A stretch of 64,000 nucleotides of DNA, taken from Thamnaconus septentrionalis. Taxonomy: Eukaryota > Chordata > Actinopteri > Tetraodontiformes > Monacanthidae. Below the pieces are notes generated by a model that worked only from the letters and a program-made list of their open reading frames with translations, searched no databases and had not been told where the DNA came from. Positions within the stretch are counted from its first letter, which is position 1, and the number at the start of each line of letters is the position of its first letter. The translations under genes were made by a program, and so were the position numbers. This document shows positions 24,605 through 37,020 of this stretch, piece after piece. Where the stretch lies: assembly GCA_009823395.1 (NCBI GenBank), contig CM020503.1, forward strand, positions 7,081,001 through 7,145,000. The letters are read 5' to 3'.

Positions 24605-27424
24605 ACATGTTCATACATATATAATAAATAGAGCCATTTAAGTACCTTTCTTTCTTGGTTTTTAGACTTTAGAAATATCTTAATGTCATACCTTCAAGAT
24701 TATTCTCTTATTATTTTTTTTTACATAAAAATATAAATGGAAATATGAATGGAAACTTCTTTAAATCTGTGTTAGCCTTAAAACTAAACTATTTTTTTAA
24801 AAGTCACTCATGAAAAATGATCTTCTTATATTTCCTATTGACTCTCACACTTTCAATATGTAATTGTTTCACTGAGTGCCCTATAAAGGGTGAAGATATG
24901 GTCAAAAAGTGCAGACCTTTAACTGTTCTCTGGCTATTTCAGGTTTTCTCACAAAAAAAGAAGCTTTAAAATTTGATCCCAGTAGACATGTTTTGCCGGT
25001 GGCTGAGTTTGCCCCATCCTTACAACACCGCAACTCGTGTCACTCTTCTAATAGAAATAACTCTCCTCATTATTTTTAATGGCCAGCATGAAACTGCCGT
25101 CCTCAGCGAAGTCAAAGTCATTCACAAACAAAAAGGTCCAATAACTTTTATGACTCCTAACGCCAATTTTACTACATTTGCTTTGGAACACGGGACAAAA
25201 CCCCAAACTGTCAGCGAGCTGCCTGGAGGAGGGTCGCGTGTGACGCCCCATCCACATGCCGCGCAACATCCTGGCAACTTTGGGACTCGGGATTCTACTA
25301 GCAAAAAAAAATAAAAAGTCGGTTTGGAATTTCTAAAAAGCTGAGCAGCCATAAATTTATTGGCATGTTTTTTTTATTTTATTTTTTTGCACTGCCGCAC
25401 ACCGTATTCGCGACTTTTACTGATATCGTGTGACAGACGCGGCCTGCAAAACCTCCCAGATAATGTGAGACGTGTTTTTGAAAGGAGCCCTCAGCTTGAA
25501 GCAGCGTAACACGATGCATTACACAACGTACGCGGTCTGTCTGGGGGCTCGACCGCAGATCTCATTTCAGCTTCAGCACTAAATCACGGGCGGCAGAGAC
25601 GAATAATTGACCCTGTATCGGCAATTATGGGCGATGGCTGCCGACCTAAAACAACTACTTCTGGAAGAGGGGAAAAACAAAAGCGCAGAGATTTCTTTCA
25701 TCTCCGTCTGCCGCCACGGCTCCTCGGCCCCCGCCATGGGAAGCCTGACGGGCCAGGAGGAATTCAGGCAACGCGGCCACACGACAGATACGTGTGCACG
25801 GGTTGGAAAAATGGGCACGCGCAGACATGCATACGTGAGTGAGTGATTTCTTTTTTTTTTTTCTTTTTTTTTGGAGGGGGGGGTGGACACACGCCGTAAA
25901 TGTGTTTCAATTACGCAAACAAAAAGGCTTCCAGTGGTCCAATCATGAGGAAACGCAGCCAAGCCATGAATATCGTTAATTAAAATGTGCTCAAAGAAAG
26001 CCTTGTTTTCCACTCGGCATCCTCATCCAAACCCACGTCTGTGCGTCCATCTCTCTGCACGGCGGGGCCGGCTTTTATTTTGCTTGGAGCGCCATCCCGC
26101 CAATGCAACGCGCTGATATTTTTTTTCGAGGAGAACAAGAGCAAACGCTTCTTTTTATTTCTATATTTATTTACTATTTTTTGTTTCTGATGCGCTCTCA
26201 TTGTCAAAAAGCAGCTCAAAGTGCAATAGAGACGGACGGACGGAGAAGTAATATTGGATCAGTGTATTGTGCAACACCTGAGGCCCGTTTTTTTATATTT
26301 TTTTGGGGGGATAAACAAAATACTTTGCACAGTTATGAGCCACAGACTGAAAAGCTAAAAGTTCAAAACATGAAGAAGAAGAAAAAAAAAAGATTACTGA
26401 TCAGAGAAGCAATGCTTTCTCTGGCAGGGACGGAGTTATGAGGGTCACAAGGCAGAACATTAGCAACAACCAATGATAAATCGCTTAGACTTCAGGCATT
26501 AAAGAATCATCATGAAGTGAAAAAGCCAAAGAAAACCTCACAAACAATAATCGGTTTGACGCACACATCCTACACGTCTTCTCCTCAGCCCCGCCGTCCG
26601 TCCCGAGTAGCAACATAACGATTTTTCCGTCTCGGCTCGTCGCCCTCCATCTTTTCATTTATCGTGTTTCTGACTCACACTTGGTTTCTTCCCCTCCCGT
26701 TACTCAGTTTTCCGCAGATTCGGCACATACGGCGCGGCGATTGTCAGGGAGACAAATATGACGGATAAATTTGGTGCCATTTCTCTCTGTGGTGTTGGGG
26801 TTTGATACCGTTCCCTCTTTGCCCGCCCTGCGCGATTGATGTGAGGCATAGGGCTGACTCACCACGGCGAGAAGCACCAGTGATTGCAACCATTACAGAC
26901 GGCAGTTGGGGCACCACACGGCTTAGAGGGATGCTGGAAAGCTGCATCACAGAAAAAAGAAAATGTTTTTTTGGGTTGTTTTTCTGTGCAGTTTGTGAAT
27001 GTGATACCTAGGAAACTGTTTCGGAGAGATGGAGGTTAACTGGTGCAGTGAGTTTGCGGGGGATGAAGGCCGGCAGGGCGGCCAGCTAAAGAGGGAACCA
27101 GGCAAGCGGGCAAGTGTGAATGTGTTTCAGTGTATGCGTTTCGGCACGTCTCTTCACAATCAATAGCTCAGACGCTGCTGCTTATCTCTCAGCTAAACTG
27201 CTGGATTTTGGCCACTTTTTGGCCTGATATTTGAGGTCCGGAGCTCATTTCAAAACTGGGATGAATTTCCATTTGTAAGCGCTGCTGTCAGCGCAGGAAG
27301 AGCCAACTGTCTGATGCTGACCGGCCACCAGAACCTTTTGTTCGCCTGGATGCTTCCACAGTTGAACCAAAGCCATATGCAGATATTACAGATATCCCAA
27401 CATGAATTTTTCCTCCCTAGCTAA

Positions 27425-27544
<120 letters not shown>

Positions 27545-27581
27545 GCTAGCTAACAGAACGAGCAACAGTGACTGATGCAAT

Positions 27582-27783
27582 GACTACCACTGCACCACTG
27601 CACCTCATGGAAAGAAGGTTGCAGGTTTGATTCCCATTCCCATGAACATTACTGGCAACTGAATAGCGTGTAGGTGTCAATGTGGGCACGGGTAGTCATA
27701 CCTTTTCTTGGTGTGGCCCTGCGATAAACAGGTGACTGGCAGCCTATCGCTGACAGTTGTAATAGGCTGGAGCAGCCCTATCA
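27582..27783 (+). mobile_element. Teleost LINE 3'-end-type repeat (L2/Maui-like), decayed
   Basis: The text includes 'actgcaccactgcacctcatgg', 'ggttgcaggtttgattccc', 'ggtgtggccctgcgataaac', 'aggtgactggcagcctatcg' and 'aataggctggagcagccc'. This is the order seen in the abundant fish repeat with 'GTGGCCCTGCGATGAACTGG...GATAGGCTCCAGC', which I associate with the 3' part of L2/Maui-type LINEs. The same family occurs in the opposite orientation at 45617-45960. Subfamily not determined. Confidence 0.6.
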
Positions 27784-30700
27784 CCTTAGATGGCAGGAGA
27801 CAACGTAACAATAGAGAACTGTAGCGAGCTAATGTTGCTATGCTAGCATCGGTAAAAGCAGGCTCCCATCCTCCACTGGGGCGGTGAAGCTGCCTGCCCG
27901 CACTTCCTTTTTATTTTTACATCTTCTGCCTTGTTAGCATTGTTGCTAATAAACAAACCTGCCTCGGGACCCCCAAATTAATCTTCATTGACAACTATAA
28001 ATCGCTAAGCCAGACAGCAGAAGCCGACGAGTGCAGCACGAGCTCCGGGGTTGTGTGGCCTGATGATTGGAGCGTGCAGGCAGCGCACATTAATCGTGGG
28101 CTTTGGATTTGGACAAGAAATGATTGACTCGTGCAGCATGACTTGAAACTGAACCGCAAGATTTCTAACTGTGGACTGTGCGCGCAGACTCTGCATGTTA
28201 CGTCTGCGCCTGCAGACCTGTTTGCCAACTGCGGTTCTAAATTAAGGCTGGAAGGTGACTGCTGCGAACTGAAAGTACGAACACGCACTCACGGGGTGCA
28301 CAAATGGCACCGAGATTCCAATCAGACTATCACCAGGTCACTGAGGGGATTAATTACAGCAGCAAGGGAAAATATCTTTTTTTATTTCTATTCATGCGGG
28401 AACCAAACATTTATCTTAGCAAGACAGTGTTGAGAAAAAGAAAAAAAAAAGTCGCTCCAAAGCCACTGCTTCCCTGGTCTGAAACATCAATTTAGGCTTC
28501 CAGTTAATGGCGCCGCAAGATTTAACTCAGGTTCTGGTTACACTTGCAGTTTAATTGAGGCAAAAGAAAGACGGCGTTACAACCACAGACAATGTGACTG
28601 GGCTTCACCCAGAATTAGCAGGCCATAAATTAAAGAGGTGTGAACGTTTATTAGCAGAGGTCATTTGGACCGCGTCGACCGAAAACGTTTCACGCTGAGG
28701 AGTTCCAGACGACTGCGTCCCCCTCAGAGGCAGAACGGAATGATGATGTTACTATAATGCTTGCTGCGGGGAGAAAAAAAAAGTATTTTCCTTTCCTCAA
28801 CAACAACAACAAAAAAAGAAAGATGTCTGTTTTCAATGGCCGACTGAAACACTTAACGAGTTCCTTCTAAAAGGGCCAATGCGGTTAAAAAGCTGAGTTA
28901 GCTTGTTTGTACCGAGAGGAGTTTAACCCGAAAATCACATTTGCGCGATTGTGTGCCACACAGATGCAGCCGACCCAAAGTGTTGACATGTTTTTGGGAG
29001 AGCAGATTGCATTGTGTGGTTTTCGTCATGGCTCGAGAGGCTTCGCTCAACAACTGGACTCGTTGTGAAACATAACGGGGGAGATAATACGGTTCGGGGG
29101 GGTTGGGGGTGGGTAGTTATTTATTAAAGAACTGTTCGTGTTCAGTTTAAATGGACGAAAACTCTATGCTGCTGCTGCGAGTTCTCATCCTGCACCTCAA
29201 ACCTTTCTTTGCATTTTTCCCTTTGAGTCTCAGCAAACAAGTCCATCCCAGACCGAGGAGTCGCCGTCCAGCGGCGCTGACTGGGCTCCCGCTGCCACCG
29301 CCATTACCACTATTGTAAATACCCCTCAATATATATTTACACTGGGATTTCAAAACCCTGGAAACAAAATGAGGTGGAAAGAGCGAAGGAGGGGGAGGGG
29401 GAGGGGAAGGGAGGGGTGGCAGGCTGGAAAAATGAAGGAATGCGTTTCGTCTGACCAACGAGTCTCACATTGTCCTGTGATTAAAATGCTTTAGCTGCCG
29501 AGGCGATAAAAAAAAAACCAACAAAAACATAGAAAAAACTAAAGAAAACAGCAGCTCTGAGTTGTAAGGCGCGGTGGCGTCAGGCCGAAGTGAAAACAGG
29601 ATGAAACGGGTCACGAAGCTGGAGAAGCGAAGAGGAGCCAGCCCAAAGATTCAATCTGACATCTGAACTTTTCTTGGTCAACTCCGCCTTCGCTCCCATT
29701 TTCCAATAGCTACAGTGGGAGGATGATCTCTCTGTCAAAGTTTGTGAGAAATTTAAGATTTATCATTTAGAACTTCCTCTAAAAAAAAAATAGTGTCAGC
29801 CTCTAAAATTCTTTCACTGTGGCGTTTGGCAGCTTTAACGAGACGCCGTCAGCTTCAGAAGCTCTGGCAGCTCGTGTCTCCGGGGCCACATCACAAGATT
29901 TCAAAATAAGAGCACAAACAAAAAGACATTTTCAAGATAGTCTAGTTCTGAAGTCTAGAGAGTCAAGTTCCCACACTTTAAGTGACTGAAGTCCTGGGTG
30001 AAGGAACTCTAGCCTGCACAGAATTAAGTTGAAAACACTTTATTTTTGATTTATTACATTCATGTTGTTTAATCCAGTTGCAACCCACCTGTACCTGACA
30101 CATGGTGCTTTCTTTGTACAAAAGTAAGGTCGCAGAACTGGATGCAAAATTACGCTCCTGCTGCTTTAACAAGTTTATTTTATCTGAAATCATTATAACG
30201 TTTTGAGGTTGCCAAAGTGACAGAGGACCTACTTATGAAATATAATAACTGCTAGGAAGCCTCCTGCTTAGAAAGAAGAGCCAGTAACAAGACAAATTGG
30301 AGCAGCAATTACATTTTTTGAATCCCCTCTTTCAGACGAATGATTAAATACATTATAAGATATTCATTTTAAGAGGACATGATGAACACGTTTGAGAAAT
30401 TAGAGCAGCTGTCAATCTCCTTTTGTTATGTTTGTTTGTTTGTTTGCCACCTTTTCCTTCCTCCTTTGTGTTCGATGGTTTGGGTTTTGACTCCGGAGTC
30501 GTGATGTATTTTTTCTCCCCACAGGTGCTTTGAGCAAGAGTCTCCGCTAGGTGTGAGTGTGTCTTTGAATGCAGCTAAGTTACTTTTAAAAGTGAATGGG
30601 TTTTTTTTCGCTATCTACAAGATGCTCCCGAAGCTGCCGGCACACCAGCCTCCCTCATCCGCCATCCATACGAGAGCAATTACACGGCCTGCTCCTTTCA

Positions 30701-31461
30701 ACAAATTAGCCTCATCAAGTTCCGCCTTTGTTGAAATCTGCAACTAAATCCCTCTGCAGAATGAGAACGTCCGAGCGTCTCCCGGCCCGCAGGCCGCTCT
30801 GGTAGAGAACAAACTTATAGTGGCAAAAAAAAAGTTGAAACACAACAAAAGGACAACAACAAAAAAATGGAATAAATTACTGATGGAAGCACACACAGAC
30901 ACACAGACACACAGACACACACACAACACGGCGACTCTGCTGCTGATGGGAACAGGCAGGCAGGGAGGAGATGTTCCAAAGGTAAATGTGTCAGAGGCTT
31001 CGGTTGCTGGGAAACTGAAACTGCAGCTAATTTAGTTTGATGTAGGTCTCACTATTTCCCCAGCCATGTGTCCAATAGATGGTAATCTGCCTTTATGGCA
31101 GATGATGGCTGATGCTTTTTCCTCATCCACGCAACACGGCGTGACATACTGGGAAATAAAACCCTTAAACTCAGCCCCATTAATTGCCCCCCCCCAATTA
31201 AGGAAACTGATTTTAACAATGCTAATTCCAATCAGGAAGTTGAAAAGACACAAGCCGGTGAATTATTGACAGCATGCTGCTATTTCAAACAAGGACTCGG
31301 TGAGTCAGAGGCAGTTTGTGCACATCCAGAACTGCACCTGAACAGGTTGGCGAGCAAAAACAGCAGGGGCTCAGAGAGGGAAGGACGTCCGCACGCTGCC
31401 TGTCCAAGTACAGCCAAAAAATTCATGAGGGCAATAATGTGGAAGGATCATGTGTGATCTT

Positions 31462-31514
31462 CATCCATCCATCCATCCATCCATCCATCCATCCATCCAT
31501 CCATCCATCCATCC
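31462..31514. repeat. (CATC)n tetranucleotide microsatellite
   Basis: About 13 perfect CATC units. In fish such arrays often mark the end of LINE tails, but no LINE-like sequence is seen on either side here. Confidence 0.95.
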
Positions 31515-32364
31515 GACAAGTATTCACTTTAATTAATTTTGCGTTTCACTTGTGTAATTCTCTTTGTGATGCAGCCGTCATAGAGTGTTGTGTCACACAG
31601 TGGGTTTGGCCACATTAATTGCATGAGCCCCCTGCTGAACAACCACCACAATGCAAAAATGGTTTCACTAATTGGAGAAACAGATGAAGCTTAAAAAAAA
31701 AAACCTCAGGTTTCCTAAAACAGGTTAGAGGCATCTGATTGGACCGTCTGACTGACCTGTAATTCTGAGACCGATCACTAAAATTTGTCTTCTATTGATC
31801 AGCAGTTGATTGACCATTTTTATGTTGAGGCTTTTGAAAGTGGACCCACAGACTCAAAGGTCAAGCCCCGTTTGTGAAGTGAAAATTAAGTTTTAATTTC
31901 AATTTTTCATTAAACTTAGGAGCAACAGAGCCACATGCTGAACACTGTGAGCCAGTACACGCTGATCTAAAGGATTCCTGAAAATATTGACAACTTAAAA
32001 CCAAGATGCACAAACAACAATGGTATCTGAAGCATCATTCTATGGCATCTGTGGCAAAAGAACCTTGCGGTTCAGTCAATTAGACACAATAAATTTGTCT
32101 GTTTGGGAAGCGACCGCCACTCGATGCGCCTGCCTTGTACTCTGAACGCTGTTTGAAAGCTAGCAGCTCTTTGAGTCAGCGCTGAGTCACCCACTGACAG
32201 AGAGGAATGAGTGTAAATGTCACGTCCAGAGGAGCTCGATGAGAGGAGCCGCGTGACATCAGCGCAATCACTCCAGTGGCGGCCGGTAATTTATGGCTTA
32301 TACCAGCGTAGTAACTTCCTGTGCTCGCAAAAACCTCAGCCACCCACGAGGCCACCCAGAAAAG

Positions 32365-32371
<7 letters not shown>

Positions 32372-32418
<47 letters not shown>
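32372..32418. repeat. (GT)n microsatellite
   Basis: About 23 GT units. Confidence 0.95.
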
Positions 32419-32421
<3 letters not shown>

Positions 32422-33298
32422 TGGGTGGAGACATTTCACTTACTTCTTGCTCTGATTCTCCTTCCGATCAGCTGAGCCCAAACTCTGGGAAGAGAAGAAA
32501 TGCACAGAATTAGACCCAGAAGCAGCGTATTGAGCTACTGTGTGTTTGCAGTCTAACTACCACTGCGTCGTGTTACACAAGCTCAGATTTTAAAAAAAAA
32601 AAAAACCTTGGCAGTTGCGGGTAGCGGGCAGCAATTATTCACACCAGGAAGTTAATCAACCTGGAAAAAAAAAAAATCTCATTACACAAACACCAGGAGC
32701 GAAGACCTTCTGCCTCCCACTGGAAGTCCAGATGGACCCTGATAGACAACTCACCCCAAGGTCAACCACAAATCAAATGATTGCGAGGACCCTGTGCGAC
32801 CCATTTTCTTGTCTAATGGCTTCATTCAAAGTGGGAACTGATACACTCTCTGGCTTTAATTGCGAACAACGCACTAAAAGGGCAAGCCTGTGTGATTCGA
32901 TCGCATTTAATGAGAAGGAAGGATGTTGCAAACAGCGAGCCAGAATTCTCACATCTCTCTCACAGCCGCGTTGATGTCAGTTGAAAAAAACCAAGAGACC
33001 AATGCTGTTGCAATATGGCCGCCTGCTACTGACACAGTCACTGGAAGGTCTGGTTTCACGTATCGCCGATAACTGACATTAGCTATTATTTTTGCTACTG
33101 TCAAATTTTGTTTGTGCTGAACAAAATCTCAGTATCTCTCAAGTGCACACTGTGAGAATAGAAGGTCTTATATTAATTCGGCATTGGGAATGTTTTTTTC
33201 TCGTGTGAACACCAAACCCGAAACAAATTGAACCACAGACTTCTTGAAGGTTAGCGTACTGAAGTAGCTGCTGTTTATTAGTAAATAATAACTCCAGT

Positions 33299-33571
33299 TT
33301 GTGGAATCTGGGGAAGCTATTTCTCCCTGATCTCTCTGAAGTGATGGAACTTGACTTCCTCCTGGCGACGCTCAACAGGGGGCGATGGAAGAATTCTCCT
33401 CTTGAGGGGCTATTTCATGACGGAACGCACCAACTCCCAGGGGAGGAATCTGCCGCATCCCCCCAGGCTGTCTGTCTCTCTGTGGAGAACCGTCTTGCAT
33501 CCTGTCGGAGGATTGGAGTCGATGGAGCTGAAGTCCTCCACTATGACTCCTCTGTGAAGAGTGTCGAGTGA
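33299..33571 (+). other. Unassigned 90-codon open frame without ATG at its 5' end
   Basis: The plus strand is open from just after a possible acceptor (actccag at 33291-33297) through WNLGKLFLPDLSEVMELDF and RRIGVDGAEVLHYDSSVKSV to a TGA. It is in the opposite orientation to the surrounding intron. The amino-acid mix is protein-like, but I recognise no family and no start or partner exon. It could be a chance frame or the last exon of a non-coding transcript. Confidence 0.15.
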
Positions 33572-33625
33572 AACTAGTCTGTGAACGTTTGTACGAATAA
33601 CAACTGAGACGTGACTCTCAGAACG

Positions 33626-33688
<63 letters not shown>

Positions 33689-33699
33689 CATACATATAC
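33626..33699. repeat. (TA)n microsatellite with ACAT interruptions
   Basis: TA tract of about 74 bp, with CATATA and TGTATACATACAT at the edges. Confidence 0.95.
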
Positions 33700-35766
33700 A
33701 TGTTTGGCCTTGTGAGTGAGTGTGTGTGTGCATGCGCTTGTGTTTAAGCTTTTTCAGCACGGTGACATTTTGACCACCGTGTGTTTGTCTCAGTGTGTGC
33801 ACACCTTGGTACAGTCGCAGTGCCCTGACATTTTGGCCGCCACTTGATTTCTCTGTGCCAGAGGTCTGCGTGACCTTTATCCTCCTGGTTGGAGTGGGAG
33901 GGACCTTACAGCGTGACCTTTCACCCCCGCCCCGCCGCCCCCCACGGTGTCCCTCAGGTAGCGGCTCTGCGCAGAGGCAGGTGAGCATTCTTTTGTGTTG
34001 AAAGACAGCCTCGATTGCACATCAGAGACGCATGAAAGCATAGAGGAGACAAAATCTTTTTCTTCTTCTCCTTGTACCGGTGAATTACAAACAGCAAAGG
34101 CCACATTTAATCACACATGAACCAATTGCACACCACTCACGTTGATGCCTGACTAAAACGTGCCATCACATTTAGTTCGCTAGTGCATCTACAGGATAGC
34201 TAGCATGCTAACGCCAGTACGCCACTCACCAACGCAATGCAACAGTGAAATGTGCATTGTTGATTTTTTTTTTTTGTTTTTGCAGTTTGCATCCAGCTGA
34301 CTATACTGAATTCTCATAGTCTCCTCAGTGTTAATGCACTTCACATTGCGCACACAAAACATTAGGTATCCAGTAGAGTTATGGATAGTCACCTCGTCAA
34401 TCAGTTGATTAATTCAATTAATTTGCTTAATTTGCTTTGTTCTCAAGAGATCCTGTTGGTCAAACAACTGCACGAAGAGTATTCATCATGACCTGCAGTG
34501 AGATGGACAGACGTTGTCCACTGTAAAACGGGTGCGTTTGGATGTCGCCGTGCAGGATGGGATAAAAGAGGAAGTATCTGTTTATTATCATCCAATATGA
34601 CGCAAATGTCTGAATCATGTTGCATTTTCCTTGATCACTCTTGACATCTGTTGTACTATTCTGATTTCAGAAAATATTGTGCAACATTTTCGAATTTTGA
34701 TCAATTTCCTCTGAGATGTCTGAGTCTCATTAATCGACTTGTTCATATTCTGTGTTCTCAGAGAAATACACGCTGGAGGACCATCAACGTGACCACTTCC
34801 ATGTTTTCCCCAAATGGCAGGAAACAGGAAATGTGGTTTTGTCATGGCAGATTGACCACTAGGGGACTTGATGGGACAATTTACAAACCCTGACACGGGC
34901 TCTAATTTGTTAGTGAGGTTACCTTTTTGCCCACAGTTGCTTAGTTACACATCCATCAGCTGTGGGGCTAAAGCTGCCTGTGACAATTTCAGGAGGCAGT
35001 CGAGTCTTCTGCCACCATCGAGGAAAACACTTTTCTTTTTTTATTATAACAGCACTGTGGTCGCATTACCCTCCAGTTGTGACAGTTATTTCAAATATAT
35101 AAAGAAATGAATGAATCAATAAATTAGAGTTGCCAATGTCACCGCCATCAAAGGATGAATATGTGATGATTACTGCAGCTCTTTAGTGTCAACTTCACTG
35201 TGTCTCAACACCACATAACTTGAGCTCTTCGAAGGAAGCACCACACCACATAGCGCAACCAGTCGTGAATAAAATCGGCAGGCATAATTTGACATTTTCA
35301 TGAATAAACTTTAAGTTGCTGCCTGTCACGTCGTGCTATCTGCAGGACGCAGGCTTTTCTAAGTGCCGGCACCTCAGGGAGCTAATTTCTCCTGGTTTTG
35401 GGCACCGACAGCCTCAAAACTGCTGTACATGCATCACGCACAACATCCTCACACAGCACGACGAAGTTAATTGCGCGTGTTAAAATGCTTTCATGGTCAA
35501 TGAAGATGCCCGCCCTCATCTCATCCTCTTCATGGAGAGCAGCCGCAAAACAAAAAAACTTGTTCTGGCAGCTTCTCCGTAAACATCCTGCGGACAGTTC
35601 ACTGAGGTTTAATATCAAACCTCGTCCTTCGCCATCAAACATTAGCGGGGGTGGGGTGGGACATTTATACAGGAGAATCTAAGTGTGATTTTGTCCAAAA
35701 ATGTTAAAAAGAAAAATGAAATAGAATGTGGTAAGATTGAGATACTCAGTTCTTCCAATTTTGTGA

Positions 35767-35802
35767 GTGTGTGTGTGTGTGCGTGTGTGTGCGTGCGTGT
35801 GT
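35767..35802. repeat. (GT)n/(GC) microsatellite
   Basis: GT units with GC replacements, about 300 bp on the 3' side of the exon 1 donor in intron 1. Confidence 0.9.
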
Positions 35803-36096
35803 TTACAGAAGCAGGTGTCAGACTACATGCCTTCAGTGCAGCTACCGAGTGAAAACCCCGAGGTTTCTCCTCACAGCTGTTCGCCGGCACCGACGACACA
35901 TGTTGCATTCTTTCCAAACGTCCTGCTAATCCTAATCCGTCTCACAACCTCGCACACAGCTACTGACCCCGCAGGCAGAACAGACAAATCGGGGACAGCG
36001 ACACGGTGGCACAGTACCGGCAGAACACCTTCCCAACGAACCTGTCGCATCCAAGTGGAAATAAAGAAAGAATGAGAGGAAGAAAAGCGAGCTCAC

Positions 36097-36191
36097 CCTC
36101 CTGCTTCTCCTTCACCGTCTTGTTTTAGAAACCTCCAAAATTCTCTTCCATACTGCCGCTGACGCTGCTGCTGCAGGTCCTGCTCAGACAT
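36097..36191 (-). CDS. ankfn1: ankfn1-like exon 1 with start codon
   Basis: The ATG is at 36191-36189 (minus strand). The exon reads MSEQDLQQQRQRQYGREFWR and then FLKQDGEGEAG, ending GG before the donor GTGAGC. It has 95 coding nt (31 codons plus two bases), so exon 2 must supply one base. Exon 2 does so, and codon 32 is GGG (Gly). An in-frame TAG lies 17 codons upstream (36245-36243), so this is the first possible ATG in the frame. The Kozak context is weak (T at -3). The residues are Gln/Arg-rich and hydrophilic, with no signal peptide, which fits a cytoplasmic scaffold protein. The link to ankfn1 is inferred from the unbroken phase chain to the ankyrin exon. A different first exon for ankfn1 and an independent short transcript here are the alternatives. 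Confidence 0.65.
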
Positions 36192-36640
36192 CCAACTTCT
36201 GTTCTTCTTCTCCTCTCCCTTCCTATCCCCCACCAGCCTTCTCTACGTCTATTTTCCTCTCTTTTGGTCCGAAAAAAAGCAGCCGGTCACACGGAGGGTT
36301 TTGCCGAAGCTCGATCCGGCAGCGGCAGCGACTACCTCCGCTGACTTGTTGCACTTTAATTGTGGTTGCTAGGCGATAAGCCCCTCCAATTCGGCGCAGC
36401 ACCGCGAACGGGTGGGGGTTGGGGTGGGGTGGGGAGGTGTTTGGTGGAAATGCTCATTAATGAACGCGGCAGCCTGGGGAGGCAGGCGGAGACAGGCTGC
36501 GGGAGGGAGATGTGCAGATGTCAGACAGGTGGGTGGAGGAGCAGGTGCAGCGCTGCCGTCGCTCTAATCTGGGCTCCTCGTCGGAGCTCCAGCACACCTG
36601 AGGAGGAGGAGGAGGAGGAGGAGGAGGCGGAGGAGTGCAC
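36192..36640 (-). promoter_or_regulatory. Putative 5' UTR and CpG-rich promoter of the ankfn1-like gene
   Basis: Directly upstream of exon 1 the sequence becomes GC-rich with clustered CpGs (36290-36420 and 36460-36600). A CCAAT lies at about 36385-36391. At 36365-36377 GTTGCTAGGCGAT resembles an RFX X-box: a perfect left half GTTGCT and a degenerate right half. A (GGA)n tract closes the block. No TATA box is clear. The transcription start cannot be fixed from sequence alone. Confidence 0.45.
36600..36636. repeat. (GGA)n trinucleotide repeat
   Basis: About 11 GGA units with one GGC, at the upstream edge of the putative promoter. The purine/pyrimidine asymmetry is triplex- and G4-prone. Confidence 0.9.
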
Positions 36641-36981
36641 AAACGGACACCGATCCGTCAACCTTTTGAATCAAACGACTATTTAAAATGTGCCTTTCTT
36701 TGTTAGAGTTGGTGTTGGCTTCTTACTGAAGGGAAAACAGCGGTTTTTAACTTTGAAAAATGTCCTTTTAGGACAATCACTGAGAATTTCCTGTTGACGT
36801 GTGGTTTCAGCTTATTGTCTTTGCTGGTGACAAATGTTTGTTACCAGCGTTTCTTTGATATTCTGCCCATTTTTTCCAATCATAGTTTTTCATTCAGGAC
36901 TCCAGAGGAGCAGACTTGCATGGTTAATAAAGTGGAACATTGGATCTCCAGTGTTTAGCATTGGTGTTTAGCATTGATCTT

Positions 36982-37020
36982 GGCCAGGCGTTGGCTCCAG
37001 GGCGGAGCCAACGCCTGGCC
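36982..37020. other. Perfect 16-bp-stem inverted repeat (hairpin)
   Basis: GGCCAGGCGTTGGCTC, a 7-nt spacer CAGGGCG, then GAGCCAACGCCTGGCC: the arms are exactly complementary. The stem is GC-rich and no T-run follows. It lies about 790 bp upstream of the ankfn1-like start codon. A short direct duplication (GTGTTTAGCATTG twice) immediately precedes it. Confidence 0.9.

Noticed and set aside
29152..29319. 55-codon plus-strand frame MDENSMLLLRVLILHLKP...
   Set aside because: Short; hydrophobic then Pro-rich. It has no clear splice or promoter context and no recognised family.
31462..31514. Regularly spaced short repeats considered as a CRISPR-like array
   Set aside because: Simple tetranucleotide repeat without spacers. 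The window is eukaryotic, and no array with unique spacers exists in it.
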